Shown here in pieces: positions 25,820 through 35,442 of a stretch of DNA of 64,000 nucleotides. Positions within the stretch are counted from its first letter, which is position 1. Every line of letters starts with the position of its first letter. The DNA lies in contig CBDHHD010000004.1 of assembly GCA_965263285.1 (NCBI GenBank), positions 248,001 through 312,000 on the forward strand. The letters run 5' to 3'. The notes under the pieces are model-generated. The model was not told the DNA's origin, did no database searches, and was given only the letters and a program-made list of their open reading frames with translations. Position numbers and translations under genes: made by a program. The stretch is from JASGCP01 sp965263285. Lineage in GTDB: Bacteria; Bacteroidota; Bacteroidia; Chitinophagales; Chitinophagaceae.

Positions 25820-28011
25820 AGATTTGTTTTTGTAAATAACTGTATAGAAAATGTATTATCGGCAAATACCACAATAACCTCATAGATACCTGTTGCAAAA
25901 TTTTGAACATTAATGGTAATATTGGATGCCGCACTACTATTGTTAATAGATTGAATAATACTTCCATACATATTGGCGATATTAATGAGTTTTATATTGC
26001 TGTTTGTATTGAGGTTTTCAATAGACAATTGATTAGTAGTAGGGTTAGGGAAGAGTAGAAAACTATTATTGGAAGAAGTAGGTGTGTTGTATGCTTGTAC
26101 ATTATTTATGAAAACATTGTCCCCATTCCCATTTCTTGTGCGAAAAGCCAATAAGATACTATTGCCAGGAGGTGTATTGATAGCTACATAATTAGGTTGT
26201 TGACTCCAATCTAGTGCGCTAGTAGGAAACCAAGAATACAGATTGTATCCAGTGGATGTAACAAGCCCTTGCCCATATTGTTGCCAAACTACATTCCAAG
26301 TTGAACCACAATCATTTGAAGCAACCACTTCTAATGTGTCTAATGGAATATTGATGTTACGAAGACGATACGCATGATTAAAAGTAAGTACTATACGACT
26401 ATTTGTATTAGATGTGGATACATCAATAGGGGGCATGATAAGATAATTTTGATCGCCTATTGATGCATTGTTCCATAAATTAATGTAGGCTGAGCCAACA
26501 CCTTGTGATACATTAATAGTACTTCTTTGCCAATTGAGGTAGGAGGGACTATTGCCAGTAATTTGCCAGCCAGGAGGAGGAAATAAATTGCTTTGAAATG
26601 TTTCGCTAATAGGCAAACTTACAGTACCATTAGTGAAGTAAACAGAGTCGCTATTAAGAACGCTATTCCCATTGATAGATACTGTTTGTACTTTTAATAA
26701 ATTAGTACCTTGTATTATATTAATAGTAGGTAAATTAATGGTATGAGTAGATCCAGATGGATAATTAATATTGGACAATTCATAAGAAGCATTTTGACCA
26801 TTGATTGTATATGATAAAGACATTTGAGTAATAGTTGCAGTACCTATATTAGTAATATCAATATTAGGTGTGATAGTAGACTGTGTTGCACAAACATAAG
26901 AATTATTTGTAGGATTGGCAATAGATATATTTGCTTCGTTTGCCATCATAGGGGAGCAACCATTAGAGGTAATAAGCGATGGGCGAAAATTTAATAGGGC
27001 AATGAATGCACGCATGTTTTGTCCATTTGTAAAAAGAGAATAACAAGCATCATTGGTATAATCCATAAAATTTTGATACATTCTTCCAGGAGGATTGGGG
27101 TAGTTAGGACAACCTGTTTCTATAAAACCATTAGGACAACCGCTTGTTGGATTAGATTGACGCGGAACATCAGCTAATTGTGGAGTAAGGGGGAATGCAT
27201 CAGCGCATACACCATCTCCCCAAGGATGTCTTAACCAAAAATAATGTCCCATTTCATGCACCACAGTACGACCTAGATTATTTGGATACATTCCATCATA
27301 TATTGCATTATAAGCAATAACAATGCCTTGTTGGTTTTGAAGAATATCTTGAACATTTTCTGGCAAAGGGATAGGGAAAGAAGTGTATCCCAACACATCT
27401 GAGTATTCATTTGTAAAAGTACCAATCCATATATTAATATACCGATCAGGATCCCAAGCATCACTGCCACCCAAAGCACTTACTTTAATAGGATCATTTG
27501 CAGTTATATTTGACGGTGTATTGGCTACAACCCTTACAATGCCTGTGGAAGGCTTGTTGTTGGGATCTCTTCGTGCTAAACAAAATCTAAATGTTGAATG
27601 CCCTCTCACCAATTGAAAAGCAGGAGGAATATTGGTACTGTCGCTGTTTAACCCCGAAAAATCTAAATTTAATTCATTTATTTCTTGTTGTAATTGCTTG
27701 TCAGTAACAAAGGTCATTAGATCTTTACTTAACACAACATGAAATACCACTGGGAATGTATAGATAGTATTATTGCTAACAACTGAAGAGTTACTTTCTT
27801 TTTGTAATGTTATTGCATTTGTAATGGCATTGGCTAATTTTAATTCATTATTTTGATAAATGGACTTTATTATTGGGTGATTTATAAAAACATTTTTTAA
27901 CCAAATATCTGTTCCACATTTTTCATTGTTGTTGTTTTGTTGAGCATAAATGACGGTAGATAAAATACTAAATATAATGATTAATAGATATTCTTTTATA
28001 AAATTGCACAT
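25816..28011 (-). CDS. Secreted M43-type zinc metalloprotease with T9SS sorting domain
   Basis: This 731-residue secreted protein begins with a signal peptide (about residues 1-23, ending VIYAQ). The peptidase domain carries the metzincin zinc motif HEMGHYFWLRHPWGDG (about residue 252) and a Met-turn region FMDYTNDACYSLF, as in pappalysin-like M43 proteases. A CARDB-like segment (NYPSGSTHTINLPTI region) and a cleaved-adhesin/MAM-like domain (about 470-640) follow. The last ~80 residues (LLFPNPTTNQLSIENL... to IQLFTKTNL) are a type A C-terminal sorting domain for the type IX secretion system. It is expected at the cell surface or outside. It is convergent with RloB. Confidence 0.9.
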   Translation of the reverse strand: MCNFIKEYLLIIIFSILSTVIYAQQNNNNEKCGTDIWLKNVFINHPIIKSIYQNNELKLANAITNAITLQKESNSSVVSNNTIYTFPVVFHVVLSKDLMTFVTDKQLQQEINELNLDFSGLNSDSTNIPPAFQLVRGHSTFRFCLARRDPNNKPSTGIVRVVANTPSNITANDPIKVSALGGSDAWDPDRYINIWIGTFTNEYSDVLGYTSFPIPLPENVQDILQNQQGIVIAYNAIYDGMYPNNLGRTVVHEMGHYFWLRHPWGDGVCADAFPLTPQLADVPRQSNPTSGCPNGFIETGCPNYPNPPGRMYQNFMDYTNDACYSLFTNGQNMRAFIALLNFRPSLITSNGCSPMMANEANISIANPTNNSYVCATQSTITPNIDITNIGTATITQMSLSYTINGQNASYELSNINYPSGSTHTINLPTINIIQGTNLLKVQTVSINGNSVLNSDSVYFTNGTVSLPISETFQSNLFPPPGWQITGNSPSYLNWQRSTINVSQGVGSAYINLWNNASIGDQNYLIMPPIDVSTSNTNSRIVLTFNHAYRLRNINIPLDTLEVVASNDCGSTWNVVWQQYGQGLVTSTGYNLYSWFPTSALDWSQQPNYVAINTPPGNSILLAFRTRNGNGDNVFINNVQAYNTPTSSNNSFLLFPNPTTNQLSIENLNTNSNIKLINIANMYGSIIQSINNSSAASNITINVQNFATGIYEVIVVFADNTFSIQLFTKTNL

Positions 28012-28072
28012 ATAATAAATGAGAGGTAAATATATAACAATTTTTTAAATTACTATTTTGATAAATTGAATT

Positions 28073-28155
28073 GGCTACATCTTTTTTGAGGTGCTGGGGG
28101 GATGGTATTTGTGTTTTTTGTAATTACTCAGGTATAGGTTCATCATTTCTTTGTT
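28073..28155. repeat. Left-end fragment of type i hairpin repeat
   Basis: GGCTACATC...GAGGTGCTGG and the following AATTACTCAGGTATAGGTTC match the left end of full copies. It is cut at 28155 by the composite element that follows, and its right half is not found on the other side, which indicates a deletion. Confidence 0.75.
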
Positions 28156-28713
28156 GGCATAACTAAATTTTGTGTGAGGAAAAATTTAGGCTACTAAAAG
28201 GCTACATCTTTTTTTGAGGTGCTGGGGGGATGGTATTTGTGTTTTTTGTAATTACTCAGGTATAGGTTCATCATTTATTTTTTATATCCTTTTCTTTCTT
28301 TTGTCTTGATACAAAAGAAAGAAACAAAGAAAAAATCAAGCCTGCAGATAAAGAGCTACAAAACTATGGCTCGCTACGCTATCGAGAATGAATGGGAGGC
28401 GATTAGGTATGAATCGTTATGATGAGCTTATCCATAGGTATCTTTTATGTACATACTTTATGCTCATCATAACGATTCATATATAAAAATGTCCGCCCCA
28501 CATTCTTGCTGGTCGCTTCGCTCACCTCGTTTTGTAACGCTCTTTATCTGAGGGCAGTCCTCATCAGATATTTCCTATTATTTCCATATTTATATACATG
28601 TAATAATCCATGCTTCCAGCACCTCAAAAAAAGATATAACCCATATTGTTTTTACAAATATCCATTTTATTTTGTATCTTTGCATACTCCCTCACACTAA
28701 ATTTAGTTATGCC
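28156..28713. mobile_element. Composite ISL3-end element carrying a hairpin repeat (copy 1)
   Basis: Outer ends are the ISL3-type inverted repeats (GGCATAACTAAATTTTGTGT... and ...TTTAGTTATGCC); inside, replacing the transposase gene, is a type i hairpin repeat (about 28200-28640). The 8-bp flanks differ (TCTTTGTT against ATTTAGAT), unlike copies 2 and 3, so this copy has been involved in a rearrangement. Its right inverted repeat supplies the last codons and stop of the aquaporin gene. Confidence 0.82.
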
Positions 28714-29368
28714 ATTTAGATTTTTTACAAAATAACAATGAATGTATGCATCTTGGTGCTACATCCCTTACAGGGTTAATAGCAAATCCTGTAGGACCAC
28801 TTAAACCTAAACCAATAGCTAATATTAAAAAAGCAACAGGTAAGGCGCCTATAGATCCTAGTCCAATAGGAATAGTTGTTGTAGTATTATGTAGTATTTT
28901 AATAGAGGGTGGGGTGAGGTATAATACTCCCAATACTAATGCAAATGTTGCAATGATTTCTGTTAGTAAATTATATTTTTTGTTTGTAATAGCAGGAGCA
29001 GTTGAAAAACAAGCTAAAATAGCATGGTCATCGCTTGTTTCATCAAAATGCTTTTTGTAAGATATGTACACTAGTATTTGACCTATAGTAGCACCTATAA
29101 ATTGGCCTATTACATAACTAGGCAATAGGATCCATGGAGTTTTATTAGCCAAACAAAGAGATACGGTAACAACAGGATTTAAGTGAGCACCACTTGATCC
29201 CTGACTAATATATACTGCCACAAAGACTGCCATTGACCAACCTACAGCAATTACAATCCAACCACTATTGTGCCCTTTTGTTTTATTAAGCACTACATTA
29301 CATACCACTCCATTGCCAATTAACATAAGCATCATTGTGCCTAATAATTCAGAGATTAAAATAGACAT
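28703..29368 (-). CDS. Aquaporin / glycerol facilitator (MIP family), C-terminally truncated
   Basis: This 221-residue membrane channel has hydrophobic helices 1-5 and both half-helix motifs, but each NPA reads Asn-Pro-Val: GAHLNPVVTV and GFAINPVRDVAPR (the Arg of the selectivity filter is present). Families of this type usually continue after the second motif with a sixth helix of about 30-40 residues; here the protein ends 18 residues later, the last ones (Trp-His-Asn) and the TAA coming from the inserted element. TM6 is therefore missing and the channel is probably non-functional, although the fold could partly form. Water versus glycerol specificity is not assignable. Confidence 0.85.
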   Translation of the reverse strand: MSILISELLGTMMLMLIGNGVVCNVVLNKTKGHNSGWIVIAVGWSMAVFVAVYISQGSSGAHLNPVVTVSLCLANKTPWILLPSYVIGQFIGATIGQILVYISYKKHFDETSDDHAILACFSTAPAITNKKYNLLTEIIATFALVLGVLYLTPPSIKILHNTTTTIPIGLGSIGALPVAFLILAIGLGLSGPTGFAINPVRDVAPRCIHSLLFCKKSKWHN

Positions 29369-29445
29369 GTTACTATTAGGATTTATTTTATAGGTAGCAA
29401 ATGTATAACGATTGATTAAAATTTAATAAATAAAAAAAGAAGCTT

Positions 29446-29453
29446 TATTTTTG
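29446..29453 (+). promoter_or_regulatory. Bacteroidota -7 box (TATTTTTG) for tRNA-Arg
   Basis: TATTTTTG ends 11 bp before the first base of the tRNA, the spacing expected for a short 5' leader. Confidence 0.6.
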
Positions 29454-29464
29454 TCTTATTTATA

Positions 29465-29538
29465 GGCCCCATAGCTCAACTGAATAGAGCATCTGACTTC
29501 GGATCAGAAGGTTTTAGGTTTGAATCCTAATGGGGTCA
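29465..29538 (+). tRNA. tRNA-Arg (anticodon TCG)
   Basis: A 74-nt cloverleaf: acceptor GGCCCCA with TGGGGTC (one G-U pair), D-arm GCTC/GAGC, anticodon stem TCTGA/TCAGA around loop CTTCGGA (anticodon TCG), variable AGGTT, T-arm TTAGG/CCTAA with loop TTTGAAT. The discriminator is A and CCA is not encoded. Confidence 0.93.
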
Positions 29539-29733
29539 CTTAGCTTTAATGCTTTGATTATCAAATAGTTTAATTGGTTATTTTTTTCAAGAATTAAGAG
29601 AATTAATATTTTTTAAAAAAAACTATCGCTGACTAATTTGCTTGATGTTTGGGTTAAGTATTTTTTTATCAGTTATTAAGTACTTTTTAAATATTGTTTT
29701 TAGGTAACTATTTAGGTGTTATATTACTATTTT

Positions 29734-30294
29734 GGCATAACTAAATTTAGTGTGAGGAAAAATTTAGTTTACTAAAAGGCTACATCTTTTTTTGAGGTGC
29801 TGGGGGATATTTATATTTTTGTAATTGCTCATATATAGGTTCATCATTTATTTTTTATATCTTTTTCTTTCTTTTGTCTTGATACAAAAGAAAGAAACAA
29901 AGAAAAAATCAAGCCTGCAGATAAAGAGCTACAAAACTACGGCTCGCTACGCTAGCGAGAATGAATGGGAGGCGGTTAGGTATGAATCGTTATGATGAGC
30001 TTATCCATAGGTGTCTTTTATGCAAATACTTTATGCTCATCATAACGATTCATATATAAAAACTTCCGCCTCCACATTCTCGCTGGTCGCTTCGCTCACC
30101 TCGTTTTGTAACGCTCTTTATCTGAGGGCAGTCCTCATCAGATATTTCCTATTATTTCCATATTGTATATATATATGTAATAATACATGCTTCCAGCACC
30201 TCAAAAAAAGATGTAGCCCATATAAAATTGTTTTTACAAATATCCATTTTTTTTGTATCTTTGTATACTCCCTCACACTAAATTTAGTTATGCC
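29734..30294. mobile_element. Composite ISL3-end element carrying a hairpin repeat (copy 2)
   Basis: A 561-bp unit with ISL3-type inverted repeats at both ends and perfect 8-bp target duplications ACTATTTT (29726-29733 and 30295-30302). Inside, from about 29778 to 30216, is a complete type i hairpin repeat with its own 26-bp inverted repeats. The only IS sequence kept is the end that follows the transposase stop and the ~75 bp before its ATG. An outward -7 box (TATCTTTG, 30256-30263) sits at the right end. The target duplication shows that this composite transposed as a unit, presumably served by the transposase at 34016-35242. Confidence 0.88.
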
Positions 30295-30341
30295 ACTATT
30301 TTATTTATTTTTGCATGATTACTTATTTATAGAAATACAAA

Positions 30342-31828
30342 TTGGACACAACAAATGTTGACTTTTTGGGTAAGGAGCTGAGTGAGTTAAAGCTATTATT
30401 TTCTACACTTGAAAATAAATATAAAGTACTTGAAAATAAACACATTCTTCTTACGAAAGAACATGATTTAGTTTTAAATGAGAATAACAAACTTCGTGAG
30501 GAGATAAAACAATTAAAAAGTAAATTAAATACAAATAGTAGAAATAGCCATAAGCCACCCTCTATGGATAGTTTTAATAAAATCATAAAAAGATCAAATA
30601 GTGTCAATGAATTAGATAAGAAACTACAAGGCGGTCAAATTGGTCATAAGGGCAAGAGTTTAGAATTTAGTTCTTCTCCTGATTATCAGAAGTTCATTTT
30701 GCCTGAGATTTGTTCTTGTTGTGGGAAAAGTTTATTAGGAGAGGAAGTTATTGAATATGGGTAAAAGAGCCAAGTATATGATTTGTTTAAAGAAATAAAA
30801 TTGGAAGTGATGAGTATAGAACAGGTAAAGTAAAATGTCAGTGTGGCAATCAAGAATGGTGCAAATATCCAACTGGTGTTGAATCACAATTACAATATGG
30901 TATGTCTATTCGTGCATTAATAACCTCATTAAGTGTAAAACATAGAATGCCATTAAAGCAAATCAAAAGTCTGTTAGGAGATTTATTTTTTTGTGATATT
31001 AATGAGAGCACGATTATTAAAGCTACCAAAGAGTGTTATACTAATATACAAAAAAGTTTAGAAGTTATTAAAGAGAAAACAATAACCTCATCCGTGGTAC
31101 ATGCGGATGAAACATCTATAAGAGTAAATAAAACAAATGCTTGGGTTCATGTGGTGAGTAACGAGAAATTCACATATATGTTTGCTCACAAAAAGCGAGG
31201 CAAGGAAGCCATAGAAAGTGATCAATCCATTCTTAAAGAAATTACAGGTTTTTTAGTGCATGATTGTTGGGTTAGTTATTTTGATTTATCAAATTGTAAG
31301 CATGTTATTTGTAATGCACATATACTTAGAGAATTAGAAAAAGCAAAAGAAGATAATAGTTTGTGGGCAGTAGAGATGCAAAATTTATTAATGAACTTAT
31401 ACAAAAAGACAGAAAAAGGGACAAGTATATTATCTAAGACTGAAGCTAAAGAATGGGGAGAGCAATACGACTTAATATGCCAAAGAGGAGAGATAGAAGA
31501 GCCTATAGCTGTAAAATCTCCGAATTGTCGCGGACGACCTAAAAAAACTAAATCCCGAAATTTATTAGAAAGAATGCAAAGGCACAAAGAAAGTATTTTA
31601 CTCTTTGTGTCAGTAAAAGTCGTGCCCTTTACTAATAATCAAGCTGAGAGGGATTTGCGAAAAATTAAAGTTAAGCAAAAAATATCTATTTCTTTTAGGA
31701 GTCAATTAGGGGCTGATATTTATTTAGCTATAGAAAGTTTTTTGTCAACTTTGCAAAAGCATGGTATGAATTGTTATGAAGAACTAAAAAAGGTATTTAG
31801 TCAAAAAGAGTATTGTTGGACTTGTTAA
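30342..31828 (+). pseudogene. IS66-family transposase (TnpC), stop and frameshift
   Basis: The N-terminal part (30342-30764) has a coiled-coil leader, NSHKPPSMDSF, GGQIGHKGKSL and a CSCCGKSL zinc-binding motif; the C-terminal part (30902-31828) has the IS66 catalytic region with VVHADETSIRVN, FLVHDCWVSYF and TNNQAERDLRKIKVKQKIS. Between them a TAA (30762-30764) interrupts the frame, and a missing base near 30807-30812 shifts it. Correcting both gives a 495-residue protein, the usual TnpC length. The first codon is TTG. The tnpA/tnpB partners are absent. Remnant ends of the hairpin family lie near 31850 and 31965. Confidence 0.88.
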
Positions 31829-32023
31829 TATCTCTTCATAACTTAGCACCTAAATAGTTACGTTTTTTGTTATATACTTAAGCAACGGTGGAGATTATAA
31901 ATACAAATAAGTTTATGAGACGTTTTATAATATATTTCTATTATGTATTTTCTTTAAATCTTCCAGCACCTCAAAAGATTCAAATCAGAACGATTTTTTA
32001 AAAGAGTAATAATTAATTATTGT

Positions 32024-32031
32024 TATTTTTG
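32024..32031 (+). promoter_or_regulatory. Bacteroidota -7 box (TATTTTTG) for gltA
   Basis: TATTTTTG lies 26 bp before the citrate synthase ATG at 32058. Confidence 0.5.
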
Positions 32032-32057
32032 CATTACTTATTAAATACATAATAAAA

Positions 32058-33389
32058 ATGGCAACGAATATAAAAAATGAATTCCAAAAAAAATTTCAAA
32101 ATTTATCTATTGATATAAAATCAATATTAAAAGAGCATGGGAGTAAAAAAGTAGGAGAGGTAAACTTATCACAAGTGTATCAAGGGATGCGAGGAATTAC
32201 AGGTTTGGTAACAGAAACTAGTTTATTAGATCCACAAGAAGGTATTCGCTTTCGTGGTTATTCTATTAATGAATTACGAAATCTTTTGCCTAAAGCTTCT
32301 GGAGGGCAAGAACCATTACCAGAAGGACTATTTTATTTAATGCTTATAGGGTCTATCCCTACACAAGAAGAAGTAGAGCAAGTAACAAATACTTTTCAGC
32401 GAAGAAGCCATGTTCCCTCTCATGTATTTGATACAATTGACGCATTGCCTTTGTCTACACACCCTATGACTATGTTTGTAATAGGAATTATGGCATTGCA
32501 AACAGAAAATAAATTTAGTAAAGCTTATAATAAAGGAATTGCAAAGAAAGATTATTGGGAATATATATACGATGACGCATGTGATTTGATAGCAAGATTG
32601 CCAAGAGTTGCAGCACATATTTATCGTCGTAAATATAAAAATAACGATCATATTCATCCAGATGGTTTATTAGATTGGGCTGCTAATTTTTCTCATATGT
32701 TAGGGTATGATGATTTTAGTTTTCAAGAGTTAATGCGCTTGTATCTTACTATTCATGCTGATCACGAAGGGGGTAATGTATCTGCACATACTACTCATTT
32801 AGTAGGTAGTGCATTGAGTGATCCTTATCTTGCTTTTGCTGCAGGAATGAATGGACTTGCAGGCCCATTGCATGGATTAGCAAACCAAGAAGTTATTCGA
32901 TGGATTTTTGATATGCAAGAAGAGTTAAAAACAGATAGTCCTAGTAAAGAACAAATTGCAGGTTATGTAAAGAAAACAATTAGTGAGGGGAAAGTTGTTC
33001 CTGGGTATGGACATGCTGTATTGCGCAAAACAGATCCTCGTTTTACTGCTCAAATGGATTTTGGGAAAAAACATTTTAAAGATGACAAATTGTTGAATAC
33101 AGTTTGGAATATCTATGATGTAGTGCCCCCTATCTTACAGTCGCTTGGGAAAATAAAAAATCCTTGGCCTAATGTAGATGCTCATAGTGGCGCTCTTTTA
33201 ATACATTATGGTATGGTAGAATATGAATTTTATACAGTATTGTTTGGAGTAAGTAGATCGCTTGGAGTCTTAGCAAGTTTATGCTGGGATAGAGCATTAG
33301 GTTCTCCTATTGAGAGGCCGAAGAGTATTACTACTAATTTAGTAAAAGATTGGTTGTTAGGAAAGGCAGAAGTATGGGGTGGTGATTAA
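32058..33389 (+). CDS. gltA: Citrate synthase
   Basis: This 443-residue enzyme condenses acetyl-CoA and oxaloacetate at the entry to the TCA cycle. Recognisable regions are GMRGITGLVTETSLLDP, IRFRGYSI, the catalytic-His segment AAGMNGLAGPLHGLANQEV, VPGYGHAVLRKTDPRF and the C-terminal GVSRSLGVLASLCWDRALG. The sequence style (long N-terminus, GLAGPLHGLANQ) is that of the eukaryote-like citrate synthase branch found in several Bacteroidota. A tRNA-Ala starts 32 bp downstream and may be read by the same transcript. Confidence 0.95.
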   Translation: MATNIKNEFQKKFQNLSIDIKSILKEHGSKKVGEVNLSQVYQGMRGITGLVTETSLLDPQEGIRFRGYSINELRNLLPKASGGQEPLPEGLFYLMLIGSIPTQEEVEQVTNTFQRRSHVPSHVFDTIDALPLSTHPMTMFVIGIMALQTENKFSKAYNKGIAKKDYWEYIYDDACDLIARLPRVAAHIYRRKYKNNDHIHPDGLLDWAANFSHMLGYDDFSFQELMRLYLTIHADHEGGNVSAHTTHLVGSALSDPYLAFAAGMNGLAGPLHGLANQEVIRWIFDMQEELKTDSPSKEQIAGYVKKTISEGKVVPGYGHAVLRKTDPRFTAQMDFGKKHFKDDKLLNTVWNIYDVVPPILQSLGKIKNPWPNVDAHSGALLIHYGMVEYEFYTVLFGVSRSLGVLASLCWDRALGSPIERPKSITTNLVKDWLLGKAEVWGGD

Positions 33390-33421
33390 ATAAAACATTT
33401 ATATAATAAAGAGAAGTTGGT

Positions 33422-33495
33422 GGGGAATTAGCTCAGTTGGGTAGAGCGCTTGCATGGCATGCAAGAGGCCACCGGTTCAAATCCGGTATTCTCCA
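33422..33495 (+). tRNA. tRNA-Ala (anticodon GGC)
   Basis: A 74-nt cloverleaf: acceptor GGGGAAT with ATTCTCC (one G-U pair), D-arm GCTC/GAGC, anticodon stem CTTGC/GCAAG around ATGGCAT (anticodon GGC), variable AGGCC, T-arm ACCGG/CCGGT with loop TTCAAAT. The discriminator is A; CCA is not encoded. Confidence 0.94.
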
Positions 33496-33941
33496 TAAAA
33501 TTAATTAATAGTTAAATTGTTCTTTTTATGTTTATAACGGATGCTCCTTTGTTAAAATGTGTTAAAAAAAATATACAATTTATTTATTATCAAATAGTTG
33601 TGTTATATATCGTTTAAAAAGTGTGTTAAATGTGCCTGCGATTTTAACTATAATTCAACTTTTAAAATCAATAAAATAAACTATATTTTATTTTTTAATG
33701 TAGATATTTTTATGTGTATACAAGAATCCACGCGCAAAAAGGGTAATAAAATTTATAAGACTGTCTCTTTAACCAAACTTGGTAAAAAAGTAGGGAAAAA
33801 GCAGTAAAAACGGCTGTTTTTTAGGGGGTGTCAATTTTATAAATTATTGATTTTGAATATTTTGAAAAACAAAAAAGTGCGAAAAACTGAATTTGTAGTC
33901 TCTAAAATAAGTTAATCTTTTGTTAATATTTTAAAAAATAT
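33496..33941. other. Intergenic region with remnant of an unidentified element
   Basis: No convincing gene. An open frame of 69 codons (33598-33807) ends SLTKLGKKVGKKQ, and its end plus the next ~50 bp match, inverted, 23545-23640. The shared block may be the edge of a lost mobile element. The rest is AT-rich and unremarkable. Confidence 0.45.
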
Positions 33942-35255
33942 GGCATAACTAAATTTAGTGTGAGGGAGTATGCAAAAATACAAAATAAGATGGATATTTG
34001 TAAAAACAATTTTATATGCAAGAAAAAGATATTTTAGATTTTATACAAACGATGTTAAATGTTGCATCAGATTTTGCGATTACCAAGATTGAGAAAGCTG
34101 AAGAACAAGAGAAAATAGTTCGTATTTATTTTAAATATTTACCTAGTGTTTATAAAAAGAAAGGGGATGTTAATAAGGTATATAAAATTTATGATTATTT
34201 ACCCGAAAGAGAATGGCAACACTTAAGTTGGTTTGAATATAAATGCTATATTATTTGTGCCTTACCAAGATACATAGACGAAGATGGTTCTATAAAAGTA
34301 ATAGATATTGATTTTGCTGATAGTCGGAAGAGCTACACTCGTTTATTTGCTCAAGCTATTATAGAATCATTACAGGATGTTAAAGTGCAAAAGGCAGTAG
34401 CTAAAAAATTTCAAACGACTCCTTATATAGTTAACAGTATCATGGATGAAGCTGTAAATGAAGGTGTAAAAAATAGGCAACTAAATGAAGAGGTAAGAAA
34501 CATAAGCTTAGATGAAAAAGCTTATTCAGATGGCCATTTATATGCTACTATTTTAATTGATACAGATAAAAAATGTATCATAGATATGCGAGAAGGGCGT
34601 ACAGAAGAGGACACCATTGAATTATGTAAATCGGCTATTGTAGAAACGGCACTGGTTCAATTAAAGCAAGTAAATATGGACATGTGGCATCCTTATATGA
34701 ATGCCATTTCAAGTGTTGCGCCCCAGGCTACTATTATACATGATAAGTTCCATTTGTTTAAAAAATTAAGCGAAGCTATTGATAAAACGAGAAAGCAGGA
34801 AGTAATAGACCATCCACTTTTACTAAAGCAAAAATACACCGTATTAAAAAATGCAGAAAATAGAAATGAAAAACAACAAATAGCTTTTAAACAAATTAAT
34901 GCTGCTAACTTAAAAACAGCTCAAGTATGGCATGTGAGAGAAAATTTTAAAACTCTCTTTTTATTATATGACAAAGCTGAAGCTATTCATTTGTTTAAAG
35001 AATGGTTGTTGCAATCAAAATCGTTAAAAGTAAGTTTTTTAAATAAAGTCATTGCTACTTTTGAACGCCACGAAAAAGGAATTATTAATCCATTTATCAC
35101 ACATACAACTAGTGCTATGCATGAAAATATAAATGGTAGAATTCAAAATGTAATCGCTAAAGCAAAAGGATTTAAAAGTTATAAAAGATTTAGAATTAAT
35201 ATGCTCTTTTATTTTAGTAACCTAAATTTTCCCTCACACTAAATTTAGTTATGCC
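33942..35255 (+). mobile_element. Complete ISL3-type insertion sequence
   Basis: A 1314-bp IS with inverted repeats of ~25 bp (start GGCATAACTAAATTTAGTGT, right end 35231-35255) and one intact transposase gene. The 8-bp flanks (AAAAATAT and TAATAAGT) do not match, so the target duplication has been lost or the copy sits at a recombination junction; its right flank runs into a hairpin-repeat fragment. It is the only copy in the window able to supply transposase to the deleted and composite derivatives. Confidence 0.92.
34016..35242 (+). CDS. ISL3-family transposase
   Basis: This 408-residue DDE transposase has the ISL3 catalytic triad in the expected contexts: Asp166 (ISLDEKAYSDGH), Asp243 (TIIHDKFHLFKK) and Glu370 (AMHENINGRIQ). 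The N-terminal region (to about residue 130) would correspond to the DNA-binding part; the usual zinc-finger cysteine pairs are not obvious (only CYIIC near residue 82). The stop codon TAA lies within the right inverted repeat, so the gene uses almost the whole element. It should recognise the shared ends of the elements at 4196, 28156, 29734, 47163 and 63800. Confidence 0.94.
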   Translation: MQEKDILDFIQTMLNVASDFAITKIEKAEEQEKIVRIYFKYLPSVYKKKGDVNKVYKIYDYLPEREWQHLSWFEYKCYIICALPRYIDEDGSIKVIDIDFADSRKSYTRLFAQAIIESLQDVKVQKAVAKKFQTTPYIVNSIMDEAVNEGVKNRQLNEEVRNISLDEKAYSDGHLYATILIDTDKKCIIDMREGRTEEDTIELCKSAIVETALVQLKQVNMDMWHPYMNAISSVAPQATIIHDKFHLFKKLSEAIDKTRKQEVIDHPLLLKQKYTVLKNAENRNEKQQIAFKQINAANLKTAQVWHVRENFKTLFLLYDKAEAIHLFKEWLLQSKSLKVSFLNKVIATFERHEKGIINPFITHTTSAMHENINGRIQNVIAKAKGFKSYKRFRINMLFYFSNLNFPSH

Positions 35256-35272
35256 TAATAAGTTGTTATTCG

Positions 35273-35430
35273 CTTTGTAAGCGTCTTTATCTGAGAGCAG
35301 TCCTTATCAAATACTTCCTATTATTTCCATGTATATAATTATTTAATAATCCAATGCATTTAATTAAATCTATTGAGTTAACTAACTATTTACAATAATT
35401 TCTTTTAGCATTTAAAAAGAAGATTTAACC
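35273..35430. repeat. Right-end fragment of hairpin repeat
   Basis: TCTTTATCTGAGAGCAGTCC through ...CTATTGAGTTAACTAA to the degenerate terminus ...AAGATTTAACC follows the right arm of type ii copies. Its left part is missing, replaced by the IS that ends at 35255. Confidence 0.7.
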
Positions 35431-35438
35431 TAATTTTG
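35431..35438 (+). promoter_or_regulatory. Bacteroidota -7 box (TAATTTTG) for mnmA
   Basis: TAATTTTG starts right after the repeat terminus and ends 4 bases before the ATG at 35443, implying a leaderless mRNA. Confidence 0.6.
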
Positions 35439-35442
35439 TCTT

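Noticed and set aside
28506..28700. Open frames inside hairpin repeats with similar translations (also at 30011-30361, 37609-37824, 47449-47790, 49133-49327)
   Set aside because: They share LYLRAVLIRYFLLFP-like sequence only because they lie in the same repeat; ends differ, frames run into flanking DNA, and the region is explained by the palindromic structure.
33598..33807. 69-codon ORF between tRNA-Ala and the IS
   Set aside because: Poor protein-like composition and no family; its end matches an inverted remnant at 23545-23640, so it is more likely element debris.
33934..35263. Target-site duplication for the complete ISL3-type IS
   Set aside because: Flanking 8-mers AAAAATAT and TAATAAGT do not match, so none is claimed.
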